DNA of 50,778 nucleotides. Source: Gammaproteobacteria bacterium (GTDB taxonomy: Bacteria; Pseudomonadota; Gammaproteobacteria; Arenicellales; JAJDZL01). This document shows, piece after piece, positions 1 through 8,502 of this stretch. The stretch spans positions 1 to 50,778 of the forward strand of contig JAJDXD010000047.1 of assembly GCA_022823405.1 (NCBI GenBank), in the 5' to 3' direction. The position numbers and the translations under genes are program-made. Numbering within the stretch: position 1 is the first letter of the stretch; each line of letters opens with the position of its first letter. The notes beneath the pieces are model-generated. The model was not told where the DNA came from, did no database searches, and was given only the letters and a program-made list of their open reading frames with translations.

Positions 1-141
1 GTTGTTGGTAAAACCAGACCATAGGACCAATTTTTCGGTTCTGCCACCCCGCCCGTTAACGGGCGGGGTGGCAGACCTTTGCCTACCCAGGGGTGGGGAT
101 TTCTAATCGGTGAAAGTGGGGAAGATTAATCGTTGGTGACA
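1..141. mobile_element. Probable end of an IS21-type insertion sequence (partial, cut by window edge)
   Basis: Read on the minus strand from 141 towards 1, this stretch begins TGTCACCAACG and soon shows spaced copies of a TCCCCAC-type motif (CTTCCCCACTTT near 122-111, then AAATCCCCACCC near 103-92). Ends starting with TG and carrying repeated CCCCAC-like blocks are what I associate with IS21-family elements. The recombinase reading frame at 142-377 loses homology exactly where this sequence starts. No transposase is visible because the window ends at base 1. The element identity is inference; the abrupt break of the neighbouring gene is what the sequence shows. Confidence 0.4.
41..74. repeat. 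Perfect 34-nt GC-rich palindrome
   Basis: A perfect inverted repeat centred on GTTAAC, with 14-nt outer arms CTGCCACCCCGCCC (41-54) and GGGCGGGGTGGCAG (61-74); the centre is itself palindromic, so all 34 bases pair. Its GC content is far above the surrounding DNA. There is no T-run on either side, so it is not a typical Rho-independent terminator. It lies inside the probable insertion-sequence end and could insulate the element from outside transcription or be a protein-binding site. Confidence 0.8.
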
Positions 142-377
142 ATTCGGCAGCCACTGAGCAACAGGGTTAGAGCGAAGGTTTGGACTTCTGGCCGGCGTGC
201 GAGGCGGGCAGTTATAAGGAACCTGCGTCGTTCTTCCGCGGTTAGGTATTTTCTACCACGCTGGCTGACAAGGCTTATTGTCGGGGTTGACTTGGTTGAC
301 TTTGTCAATGAGGTTAAACAATTTGAAAATCGGGTTTCGATAGACAAACATGAGACAAAACATTTGTTCTGAGTCAA
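126..377 (-). pseudogene. Truncated tyrosine recombinase/integrase (5' fragment)
   Basis: The 83-codon minus-strand frame contains RGRKYLTAEERRRFLITARL followed by an ALTLLLSGCRI block. This matches the start of the catalytic domain of small phage-integrase-type recombinases, in which a YLT.EER..FL helix is followed by a TGCRISEAL-like motif carrying catalytic Arg I. Here the frame reaches SGCRI, then runs into unrelated VTND and stops. The rest of the catalytic domain (K, HxxR, H/W, Tyr) is absent, so the gene is non-functional. The break coincides with the start of the CCCCAC-repeat sequence at about 141, consistent with disruption by an inserted element. The true start is unclear: the frame opens with TTG at 377, and another in-frame TTG begins a MTKSTKST-like sequence. 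Confidence 0.7.
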
Positions 378-1032
378 CGAGGCGAAAGCTAAATTTCTGG
401 ATTTAGAATTGAGAATCTAAATCGATTTTCAATTCAATTTTTTGAAGCTGTCGTCGGTCCATCGACGCCTAAAAGTATCTTAATATTCGACTGTGGGTGC
501 GAGTAGAGTGAGAGAATTTTGGCAGTAAAATGACGAAAAATCAAGAAAAATTTAAATATTCAATCTATTTCATAAATATCATATAATTATATATAATAGT
601 TAGAGTTATACAATATATAACTTGATTAAGACTCAGGTTTTATTAGCAATACTTGATTTTTGTAAGTGATTGTTATTTCTGAATTTCCTCATTCTCGATA
701 AAAAGCGCATTCTCTGACACATTTTGCATCGGTTTCTTCAGATTTTACAGTGTCGTGGAAAATCTTTCAAATTCGACAGCCCTGTTGTAGTCATTTCGCA
801 CTTGCGTGATCCCACTGTCTTTCACCACTGTCTAATCTGAACAGTCGGACCAATCATCGGGATCGATATTGAGTTGGATACTGTTCAGTCACTTTAGGAT
901 CAATCGTCGTCAATAGTGAATAATTGTGCAGTGCGAAAATGTCTGCTTCCATTTTCTTTTATACTAATCTGCCGTAAAGCAAATGGTCTGTAAAGACTTT
1001 TTTCCACACATAACCGACAACTCAATATTGCT
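378..1032. other. 655-nt AT-rich spacer without a recognised gene
   Basis: No reading frame here has recognisable protein motifs. The segment from about 530 to 620 is extremely AT-rich (runs such as ATATAATTATATATAATAG). A DnaA-box-like TTTTCCACA occurs at 1000-1008, but single copies are expected by chance. The right part probably carries the sixA-ppx promoter; no hexamer pair stood out. The left part may be remnant flank of the broken recombinase. Confidence 0.5.
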
Positions 1033-1551
1033 ATGAGACTCGTCCTCTTGCGACATGCTTCCGCTGAAGATCGCTATGTTTTTCATATGAACAGCAACGG
1101 TGCCCCTGAATCTAAACGTCCACTTACAAACGCGGGTGTGGATCAGATGAAACTCATTGGCAAAGGCTTGTACAACGCCCTTGACGGTAACATTCAGCGC
1201 ATCACTACCAGCCCTTACACCCGGGCTGTACAAACCGCTGAGTTGTTTCAGGAAGCTTTCCCCGAAAATCAGCGCCCACAACTCGAAGTATCTGACTTAC
1301 TCACACCTGGCTGTAGCTTTGACACCATCAAACGATGGCTGAATGGCGAAACTAACACGGTTGTTCTGGTTGGACACGAGCCAGATATGAGTTGGCTGAT
1401 GCAAGAGTTTACCGGTGCTCAGTCACAAAGAACCAATTTTCGCAAAGCCGGCGCATGTTTAATCACTTTCGAAGACCATCCCGGTAATTCCGAAGGTATT
1501 CTACGTTGGTTCCTCAGTCCTTCGGTTCTTTTTAAGTTAGGCAGTCAGTGA
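1033..1551 (+). CDS. sixA: SixA-type phosphohistidine phosphatase
   Basis: A 172-residue single-domain member of the histidine phosphatase superfamily. The N-terminal LVLLRHASAE carries the catalytic RH (His8). TSPYTRAVQTAELF follows, and VGHEPDMSWL contains the second conserved His. SixA enzymes are small cytoplasmic phosphatases acting on phosphohistidine in signalling or PTS-type proteins. The reading frame overlaps the next gene by GTGA (1548-1551), so it is very likely co-translated with ppx, a pairing often seen with polyphosphate metabolism genes. Length is typical of SixA (about 160 residues). The family is clear; the in vivo substrate is not visible from sequence. Confidence 0.9.
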   Translation: MRLVLLRHASAEDRYVFHMNSNGAPESKRPLTNAGVDQMKLIGKGLYNALDGNIQRITTSPYTRAVQTAELFQEAFPENQRPQLEVSDLLTPGCSFDTIKRWLNGETNTVVLVGHEPDMSWLMQEFTGAQSQRTNFRKAGACLITFEDHPGNSEGILRWFLSPSVLFKLGSQ

Positions 1552-3077
1552 CCTCGGTCGCCAATCGAATTGAGAAAGCTGACGACACCGAATTTATCGC
1601 GGCAGTCGATCTTGGTTCAAACAGCTTTCATCTTGTCATCGCCAAGCTGGAGAGCGACAGACTGCTCGTTGTCGATCGAATTAAGGATATTGTGCGGTTC
1701 GGAGGCGGACTGGATGCCAATTCCTACCTGACACCGCAAGTTCAAAAACGAGCACTTGACTGCCTGAAGCGTTTTGGTGAAAGACTGCGCAATGTACCGT
1801 CGACCAATCTAAGGGCCGTAGGAACCAACACCTTTCGTAAGGCTAAGAATATTCAACAATTCCTTCCGGAAGCAGAGAAGTCGCTGGGACACACAATTGA
1901 AGTGATTACCGGCCGCGAAGAAGCCAGGCTAATTTATGAATCGGTTTGTTATGGACTTTCATCTGACAACGCTGAAAATCAGCTAGTCGTTGATATTGGT
2001 GGAGGAAGCACTGAAATAATTGCGGGTATCGGACACAGCCCCCACCTGGTAGAGAGCTTGTATATCGGCTGTGTGAGTCTGTCAAAAGCTTATTTTCCCA
2101 ATGGCAGAATAAGTCAGGAAAGAATGATCAGAGCCGAACAAGCTGCACAGTTGGAAATCAGAGCAGTACACAAACAGTATCTGGACCATGGCTGGGAAAA
2201 AACACTTGGCTGCTCCGGTACAATCCGCGCGATAAGCACCGCTACTGAAATTTTGAATGGACAAAGCGGTGTTATATCAAGGGACGGACTGAAAAAAATA
2301 CGAAAAGAAATACTCAAACGTAAACATACATCTGATCTGATGGAACTAGGATTTGATGTTGACCGCTGTGAGGTGCTTCCAGGCGGATTTGCCGTTGTCA
2401 GTGCTCTGTTTGAACTACTCGAAATTGAATCGATGGAGGTTTCAGACCTAGCTCTGCGCGAAGGTGTCATGTACGATTTGCTGGGTCGGCTGCGCAATGA
2501 GGACGCTAGAGAAAGCACCATTCAGTCATTAACCAAACAGTGGTCGGTTGACAGATCTCACGCTCAACGAGTGCAGGCTACCGCTCTGAACTTGTTCGAT
2601 CAGGTGGAAAAAAACTGGTTTGAAAGCTCCCCTGAGACACGAAACTTGCTCAGTTGGGCGGCACTGGTCCACGAAATTGGTTTAACAATTGCACATGCCA
2701 AATATCACGAACATGGTGCATATCTTCTGGAAAATTCAGACATGGCAGGTTTTTCTAGATCGGAACAGACCGCACTCGGTGCACTGGTGCGCTGGCATCG
2801 ACGTAAATTTTCGGCCAGTGCCTTAAGAGCGTATAACTCGCAACTCCCAAAACGGATTATGTTCAGACTCTGTGTTCTACTACGGCTGGCCGTTCTTTTG
2901 CATCGTCCACGTACTGATCGACCTGGACTGTCCGCCGCAATTAAAGTGAAAAAAAAGTCTATACATATCACTTTTCCGCCAGATTGGCTAAATCAGCATC
3001 CGCTCACACGTGCAGATCTAATTCAAGAGAAACTATGTTTACAGCAGGCAGGATTCCAGCTTTTCGTAAGCACCTAG
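1548..3077 (+). CDS. ppx: Exopolyphosphatase (Ppx/GppA family)
   Basis: A 509-residue protein of the ASKHA fold. The N-terminal phosphate-binding motif VDLGSNSFHLV (20-30), the catalytic-glutamate region TGREEARLIYE (121-131) and VDIGGGSTEI (148-157) are all present. The C-terminal half (about 320-509) is the helical HD-like domain of long Ppx/GppA proteins. These enzymes remove terminal phosphate from inorganic polyphosphate, or hydrolyse pppGpp to ppGpp; Ppx and GppA are hard to separate by eye. The start is GTG, overlapping the sixA stop. The 3' end converges on ggt and the two stop codons share the palindrome CTAG at 3074-3077. A link to stringent response via relA at 12.7 kb is plausible but inferred. 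Confidence 0.92.
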   Translation: MTSVANRIEKADDTEFIAAVDLGSNSFHLVIAKLESDRLLVVDRIKDIVRFGGGLDANSYLTPQVQKRALDCLKRFGERLRNVPSTNLRAVGTNTFRKAKNIQQFLPEAEKSLGHTIEVITGREEARLIYESVCYGLSSDNAENQLVVDIGGGSTEIIAGIGHSPHLVESLYIGCVSLSKAYFPNGRISQERMIRAEQAAQLEIRAVHKQYLDHGWEKTLGCSGTIRAISTATEILNGQSGVISRDGLKKIRKEILKRKHTSDLMELGFDVDRCEVLPGGFAVVSALFELLEIESMEVSDLALREGVMYDLLGRLRNEDARESTIQSLTKQWSVDRSHAQRVQATALNLFDQVEKNWFESSPETRNLLSWAALVHEIGLTIAHAKYHEHGAYLLENSDMAGFSRSEQTALGALVRWHRRKFSASALRAYNSQLPKRIMFRLCVLLRLAVLLHRPRTDRPGLSAAIKVKKKSIHITFPPDWLNQHPLTRADLIQEKLCLQQAGFQLFVST

Positions 3078-4744
3078 TTTGCTTGCCAGGAAGTACCCTG
3101 ACCTCTTGGGTCTGATGCCGCAGTTACGGTGCCGGAAGATTTTTCCAAGATCACAGTCTGCATGTTGCCCCAAGTTTGATCAAGGATCCTGAACTGATGC
3201 CCTTTACTTTCCAGTGCGGAGAGAACATCTTCATCAGGTGCGTCTTTTTCAAATTGAATCATATCCGGCAAATATTGGTGATGAAACCTCGGACGGCTGA
3301 CAATTGAGTTTGCGTCTGCACCTTTTTCAAATTCTAGAATTCCAAGCAGCACCATAGTAATAATTCGGCTGCCACCTGGCGCACCCAGTATGGCAATTCG
3401 TTGATCATCCTCGATAAATGTCGGAGTCATACTTGATAGCATGCGCTTACCTGCCTCTATCGAATTTGCATCAGATCCTACCAAGCCATAAACATTGGGT
3501 GATCCAGGACGCAGAGAAAAGTCATCCATTTCGTTGTTCAGCAAAACTCCTGTATTCGGTGGTATAAATCCTGATCCAAACAGGTAGTTAATGGAGAGTG
3601 TAGCAGCCACCATATTGTTATCTGAATCAATCACGCTGAAGTGGGTTGTATTTCCTCCTTCTCCAGTGCTTATGGTAATTGGTGCTAGTTCATCACTATT
3701 GGTTGCAGTATCCATCCGAATCGACTGGTTCAGACCGGAAGCGTAATATTTACTGATCAGCATCTCCACAGGGACGCTCACGAAGTCAGGATCTCCCAAG
3801 TACTCTGCTCTGTCTCGATATGCTCGACGGGCAGCCTCCACTACTACATGTATGAGGTCTGCGTCATCTAGTTTACTGATATCGTAGTTTTCCAATATGT
3901 TCAGCGCTTCTGCCAGAACAATACCTCCTGAAGAAGGCAACGCAGCGGCTGTTATTTTCATGTTACGGTAAGTAAATGTAACCGGGACTCTCACAACCAC
4001 TTCATACTGATTGAAGTCTTCAATCGTCCAGATTCCACCCGCATCCTGAACACCTTTGACTAAAGCTTCCGCTACAGGACCCGAATAAAAACCATCGTGC
4101 CCTCGCTCTGCCATTGCCTGAAGTACGTTTGCCAAATCCTCTTGAACTAGTAACTCTCCTACTTCTGGAATGTTGCCCCCATCTAGAAATATTTCAGCAG
4201 CTGATGGGTAATTCTCCAGCTGAACTTTTCGCAATTTGATTTTGCTTTGGACTCTGTCACCAACTTCAAAACCTCTTTGCGTGGCATTGATAGATGGTTC
4301 AAGCAATTCACTCAACGGCAAAGATCCGTAATTTTCAGCTAACCAAACCAGTGCGGCAGGTTGTCCGGGGATTCCTGCCGACAGAGGGCCGTCAATTGAC
4401 AAACGCGCAATGACGTCGCCTTTATCGTCCAAATACATATCTCTAGAGGCTTGCAAAGGTGCTTTTTCTCTTCCATCAAGCATAATTGACTGCTTCTTGG
4501 CAGCGTCATACAGCAACCAGAAACCACCACCTCCCATCCCCGAGGAGCCAGGTTCAACCACAGCCAAGGTGGAACTTATAGCAACCGCTGCATCAAATGC
4601 ATTACCACCCATTTGTAGTATGGAAATCCCTGCTTCAGTTGCAAGCGAGTGAGCAGTCGCTATTCCTGCGCCAGCGAATGCCTTTGAAGTGCCAATCGTC
4701 AGGATGACAGCAAATAGCAAAATTTTCAGTTTCCAGTAGTTCAC
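3074..4744 (-). CDS. ggt: Gamma-glutamyltransferase, periplasmic
   Basis: A 556-residue Ntn-hydrolase precursor. Residues 1-24 form a signal peptide (hydrophobic core ILLFAVILTIG, cleavage after KAFA), so the enzyme should act in the periplasm. The heavy-subunit region has GGNAFDAAVA and GSSGMGGGGFW. The autocleavage site is at TTHFSVID, with Thr366 as the expected new N-terminal nucleophile of the small subunit. LLNNEMDDFS and SSMTPTF follow, typical of the family. It cleaves gamma-glutamyl amides such as glutathione and transfers the glutamyl group to water or amino acids. The start is GTG; an ATG just upstream is out of frame and stops at once. It is divergent from the hydrolase gene at 5028 and convergent with ppx, sharing CTAG. 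Confidence 0.95.
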   Translation of the reverse strand: MNYWKLKILLFAVILTIGTSKAFAGAGIATAHSLATEAGISILQMGGNAFDAAVAISSTLAVVEPGSSGMGGGGFWLLYDAAKKQSIMLDGREKAPLQASRDMYLDDKGDVIARLSIDGPLSAGIPGQPAALVWLAENYGSLPLSELLEPSINATQRGFEVGDRVQSKIKLRKVQLENYPSAAEIFLDGGNIPEVGELLVQEDLANVLQAMAERGHDGFYSGPVAEALVKGVQDAGGIWTIEDFNQYEVVVRVPVTFTYRNMKITAAALPSSGGIVLAEALNILENYDISKLDDADLIHVVVEAARRAYRDRAEYLGDPDFVSVPVEMLISKYYASGLNQSIRMDTATNSDELAPITISTGEGGNTTHFSVIDSDNNMVAATLSINYLFGSGFIPPNTGVLLNNEMDDFSLRPGSPNVYGLVGSDANSIEAGKRMLSSMTPTFIEDDQRIAILGAPGGSRIITMVLLGILEFEKGADANSIVSRPRFHHQYLPDMIQFEKDAPDEDVLSALESKGHQFRILDQTWGNMQTVILEKSSGTVTAASDPRGQGTSWQAN

Positions 4745-5027
4745 TTCATTTTTACTCTTAATTTAACCGGTTTTAGTTAGACAGCATCTGAGTGTATCAA
4801 TCTCGAATCAATCCGCCAAATTGTGTGATTGCGTACATAGTAAATCTACGATTGGTTCTCAATTTCAATCGCTAGGTAATATATCCAGACACAATTTGAT
4901 TTTCATGTTCATCACTTCAAATTCATGAATCGACACTTCCAATTGATGCAGGTTAAAACCAAATCAATATCTGACTTTGCACTCGTATAATCGCAATACC
5001 AAAATTCATGAAAAATTAGATACAACC
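4745..5027. promoter_or_regulatory. Divergent spacer between ggt and the S33 hydrolase gene
   Basis: This 283-nt AT-rich spacer must hold outward promoters for both genes. It contains AACCGGTT (a perfect 8-mer palindrome near 4766), an interrupted inverted repeat ATTGAT...ATCAAT around 4942-4968, and CCGCCAAATTG at 4813-4823. The last is an 11-base match to the inverted 12-mers flanking the symporter promoter at 36.2-36.3 kb. No confident -35/-10 pair was found. Confidence 0.45.
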
Positions 5028-5921
5028 ATGTCTATCTCTAAAAAAGCGAGTATCCAGAACGTGACTGTAGATGGATACAACATCGTTACTTACAGTTATG
5101 GAGAAGGAGACGAAATACTCCTTCTTCTGAATGGAGGTCCGGGACTACCTTGTGATTATCTGAGAGACCCGCATGTCCCTTTGGTCGATGAAGGATACAG
5201 GATTGTTGCGTTTGACCAACTAGGATGCGGTAATTCAGATCGACCAGACGATCCATCTTTGTGGGATATCGGACGATATGTCGAAGAAGTAGAAACAGTC
5301 AGAACAGTTCTAGGTCTAGAGCGATTTCACCTTTTAGGCCAATCTTGGGGTGGATGGCTCAGTATCGAATACTCACTGACCTATCCAGATGACGTTCAAT
5401 CTCTCATTTTGGCCAATACCTGCGGAGATTTACAGCACTTGACAACCGAGCTGAATCGAATGCGTAATGCTTTGGGAAGTGAGACTGTCGCCATGATGCA
5501 GCATCACGAATCACTCGGTCAGTTCGATCATCCTGAATACATGGCTGCGATCACCATCTTGAATTACCGCCATGTCTGTCGAATAAAGTCCGAATGGCCA
5601 GCGTCGCTGATGGCTTCACTTAATGACTGGAATATGGGGCCTTACGGCACCATGCAAGGTCCTAATGAGTTTCTGTACATTGGAAATCTGAAAGACTGGA
5701 ATAGAATCCCTGATATGCATCAATTGGAGATGCCAACATTCATTGTGACAGGCACTCATGATGAAATCGGTCCGGCTTGTGCAATTCGAATGGATAACGT
5801 GTTGCCAAATTCAGAAGTAGTGGTGCTACCAAACAGTTCTCATGTTCCGTTTTATGAAGAACCTGAAGATTACTTTACCGCACTGCGAGATTTTCTCGCT
5901 CGAAACAGAATAACTTCCTAA
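5028..5921 (+). CDS. Proline iminopeptidase-family alpha/beta hydrolase (S33)
   Basis: A 297-residue alpha/beta hydrolase from the ATG chosen here. The frame is open upstream to a TTG at 4977, but the ATG at 5028 gives the usual family N-terminus. The oxyanion-loop motif LNGGPGLP, the nucleophile elbow GQSWGG (Ser106), the acid TGTHDEIGP and the late His in NSSHVPFYEEP mark it as a prolyl-aminopeptidase/tricorn-factor F1 relative. It would be cytoplasmic, with no signal peptide. Peptidase activity is likely, but the family also holds amide and ester hydrolases. It lies 24 nt before an alcohol dehydrogenase gene on the same strand, probably in one transcript, and divergent from ggt. A joint peptide or gamma-glutamyl catabolic role is only inference. 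Confidence 0.85.
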   Translation: MSISKKASIQNVTVDGYNIVTYSYGEGDEILLLLNGGPGLPCDYLRDPHVPLVDEGYRIVAFDQLGCGNSDRPDDPSLWDIGRYVEEVETVRTVLGLERFHLLGQSWGGWLSIEYSLTYPDDVQSLILANTCGDLQHLTTELNRMRNALGSETVAMMQHHESLGQFDHPEYMAAITILNYRHVCRIKSEWPASLMASLNDWNMGPYGTMQGPNEFLYIGNLKDWNRIPDMHQLEMPTFIVTGTHDEIGPACAIRMDNVLPNSEVVVLPNSSHVPFYEEPEDYFTALRDFLARNRITS

Positions 5922-5945
5922 TCAATATTTACTGAAATCTACCTA

Positions 5946-7037
5946 ATGCCAACAAAATGTAGAGCCGCTTTAAGCATTAATTTTAGAGAACCTTTGCTTA
6001 TCGAGGAGATTTGGGTTGATGATCCTAGACAGGACGAGGTAAAGATCAACATTTCAGCCTGCGGAGTTTGCCATAGCGATGTTCTCTATATGGACGGAGG
6101 ATGGGGTGGCAATCTACCTAGCGTGTTTGGGCATGAAGGGGCCGGTGTGGTAGATACCTGCGGACCGGGAGTCGAGCATATCAATCCTGGAGATCGAGTT
6201 GCTGTTTCGCTACTGAGATCTTGTGGTCAGTGCTACTACTGCCAGCGGCAGTTGTCGAGTCAGTGCGAATATACTTTCGCCACCGACGAACCGTACCGGT
6301 TAAAGATGATGGATGGTACATCAGTCAATCGAGGGCTCCATACGGGATGCTTCGCAGAGTATGCAGTTGTTCATAAGTCACAAGTGGTGAAACTGCCCGA
6401 CAATATGAACTTGAATAGCGCTTCCTTGCTAACCTGCGGCGTTATTACAGGTTTTGGTTCAGTTGTCAACACTGCGTCCATCAAAGCTGGTGAACACGTA
6501 GTCGTTATCGGTACCGGAGGCGTTGGGATCCACTGTATTCAGGGTGCTCGAGTCAGTCATGCAGCCACGATAACAGCAGTCGATGTGAGCGACGAGAAAC
6601 TGGAGTTTGCAAAGCGTCTAGGTGCCACGCGAATTGTCAATTCAACACGCGAAGGTGTACGAGAGGTGGTTTTAGAAGTGACGCAAAATCGCGGTGCAGA
6701 TGCAGTATTTGTCGCAACCGGCCATCCGGCTGCATTGGACGGTGTTTTTAAGCTGATTCGTCCAGGGGGTCTGCTGGTTTTGGTCGGAATGCCGCCTAAC
6801 GGCGTCTATTTTTCGTTTGAAACTGTCGAGTTCATTGATGCCAATCAAGTCGTCCTAGGCAGCAAAATGGGCGGTTCGAATTTGAAAGTTGACATTGCGA
6901 ACCTGATTGAATTGTATGAAGCAGGAAAGCTGGAACTTGACGATCTGATTTCGTCTACTTATCCATTGGAAAATATTAACGAAGCAATCGAAGCGACGCG
7001 CACCGGAGTCGGTATGCGTAATGTTGTCGTCATGTAA
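5946..7037 (+). CDS. Zinc-dependent alcohol dehydrogenase, class III-like MDR
   Basis: A 363-residue medium-chain dehydrogenase. Catalytic zinc ligands are visible as Cys42 (CGVCHSD), His63-Glu64 (FGHEGAG) and Cys164 (LLTCGVITGFG). The structural-zinc lobe has Cys93, Cys96, Cys99 and Cys107. The Rossmann loop GTGGVG is at 189-194, followed by an acidic residue (AVDVSDEK) favouring NAD(H). The arrangement matches the large group related to class III (formaldehyde/S-hydroxymethylglutathione) and NDMA-dependent dehydrogenases, but the alcohol substrate cannot be read off. It follows the S33 hydrolase by 24 nt. Its end converges on glmM with only a 9-nt gap. Confidence 0.88.
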   Translation: MPTKCRAALSINFREPLLIEEIWVDDPRQDEVKINISACGVCHSDVLYMDGGWGGNLPSVFGHEGAGVVDTCGPGVEHINPGDRVAVSLLRSCGQCYYCQRQLSSQCEYTFATDEPYRLKMMDGTSVNRGLHTGCFAEYAVVHKSQVVKLPDNMNLNSASLLTCGVITGFGSVVNTASIKAGEHVVVIGTGGVGIHCIQGARVSHAATITAVDVSDEKLEFAKRLGATRIVNSTREGVREVVLEVTQNRGADAVFVATGHPAALDGVFKLIRPGGLLVLVGMPPNGVYFSFETVEFIDANQVVLGSKMGGSNLKVDIANLIELYEAGKLELDDLISSTYPLENINEAIEATRTGVGMRNVVVM

Positions 7038-7046
7038 ATTGCAGAA

Positions 7047-8405
7047 TCAAGCGTTCATATGAGACTCCTCACGCACCGCCTCTGCCACGTTGTTCGCAAT
7101 CTCTTCAATATTTTTATCCCGCTCACCTTCAACCAGCACTCGGATTATCGGTTCGGTTCCTGACGCTCGTAATAGGACTCGTCCACAATTATTTAGTTCC
7201 AACTCAGCTTCTGCCAATGCTCGGCCGACCTGGGGCCAGTGTCCCAAGTCCAACTGAGACAGCGGAGCAGTCCGATTTTGCAAACGTACATTGACGGTTA
7301 CTTGTGGTACAAGTTGAATGCCTTCAGCAAGCTGATGTAAAGAGCGTCCTGAATTTTTAATCTCACTCAATACTTCCAACACTGCAGCAATGCCATCTCC
7401 TGGCGCACCAGTTTCACCGTTCAAAATATGCCCACTTTCTTCTCCGCCCAAATTCCAACCCAGTTGCATCAAACGCTCAGATATATAACGATCACCCACA
7501 TCTGTTCGTTCAAAAGGTATACCGTGGTCTGACAGCGCTCGTTCCAATCCTATATTGCTCATCAGCGTTCCGACAACTCCACCTGCCAGACGATTGTCGC
7601 GTTTACGAGCCATCGCAATCACAAATAACAGCTGATCGCCATTAAGCAGATTGCCTTGCTTGTCAACCATCACAACTCGGTCGCCATCACCATCTAGTGC
7701 AATTCCGACATCTGCGGCATGGTTAATCGTTTGTTGCTGAATGAATTCAGGATTTGTTGAACCGCACTGGTGATTGATGTTGTATCCGTCTGGATTAACC
7801 CCGACTGAAATTACATCGGCCCCTAGTGCTGTCAGGACATTAGGCGCAATTCGATAACTTGCTCCGTTTGCACAATCTACGACGATTCGTAAACCGTGCA
7901 GTGAAGTTTCGGTCGTTGAACACAAGTATGACGAATACTGCTCAACAGCATCCTCAATACGAGAAGATTTCCCAAGCCTGGCTGTATTACCAATGGCAAG
8001 TGGCCGCTGCATCATTCTTTCAATTGAGCATTGAAATTGATCAGAAGCCTTGCTTCCATCAGAATTGATCAGTTTCACACCGTTATCGTGAGAGGGATTA
8101 TGGGAAGCACTGATGACGACACCGGCTATTGCATCAGTGGACCTGCAGAAATAGGAGACCGCCGGTGTCGGTATCGGACCCAATATTGAAACATCTAGAC
8201 CAGCCGATAACAATCCGCTAGTAATCGCTGACTCAATGACATGCCCGGAAATTCGGGTATCTCTGCCGATTAAGATTTTCGACAGTCGAGGATGCTGTTC
8301 TCTGCAGACTGTCCCGATACACCATCCCAATTGGAGCATGGAACTTGGTGTGATCGGGTAAATTCCATATCTGCCCCGAATTCCATCAGTGCCAAACAGT
8401 TTCAC
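7047..8405 (-). CDS. glmM: Phosphoglucosamine mutase
   Basis: A 452-residue alpha-D-phosphohexomutase. FGTDGIRGR starts the protein. The phosphoserine loop is ISASHNPSHDNG (Ser101), the magnesium loop LDGDGDRVVMVD, the sugar-binding loop GEESGHIL, and the C-terminal phosphate-binding loop RASGTEPIIRVLVEG. It converts glucosamine-6-phosphate to glucosamine-1-phosphate, committing carbon to UDP-GlcNAc for peptidoglycan and LPS. The start is GTG. It lies 97 nt downstream of ftsH on the same strand; folP, which sits between ftsH and glmM in many gammaproteobacteria, is absent. Convergent with the alcohol dehydrogenase. Confidence 0.96.
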   Translation of the reverse strand: MKLFGTDGIRGRYGIYPITPSSMLQLGWCIGTVCREQHPRLSKILIGRDTRISGHVIESAITSGLLSAGLDVSILGPIPTPAVSYFCRSTDAIAGVVISASHNPSHDNGVKLINSDGSKASDQFQCSIERMMQRPLAIGNTARLGKSSRIEDAVEQYSSYLCSTTETSLHGLRIVVDCANGASYRIAPNVLTALGADVISVGVNPDGYNINHQCGSTNPEFIQQQTINHAADVGIALDGDGDRVVMVDKQGNLLNGDQLLFVIAMARKRDNRLAGGVVGTLMSNIGLERALSDHGIPFERTDVGDRYISERLMQLGWNLGGEESGHILNGETGAPGDGIAAVLEVLSEIKNSGRSLHQLAEGIQLVPQVTVNVRLQNRTAPLSQLDLGHWPQVGRALAEAELELNNCGRVLLRASGTEPIIRVLVEGERDKNIEEIANNVAEAVREESHMNA

Positions 8406-8502
8406 CGAACTCTGCTCTGCTTAGCAAAATTAAAAAGTAATTTGGCAGTTGGAATCAGACTATTGAAATAAACTGACGAAACCAGTCAAGTAGAGTAAAT
8501 TC

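Noticed and set aside
1000..1008. DnaA-box-like TTTTCCACA before sixA
   Set aside because: A single degenerate 9-mer is expected by chance in a 50-kb AT-leaning window and has no companion boxes.
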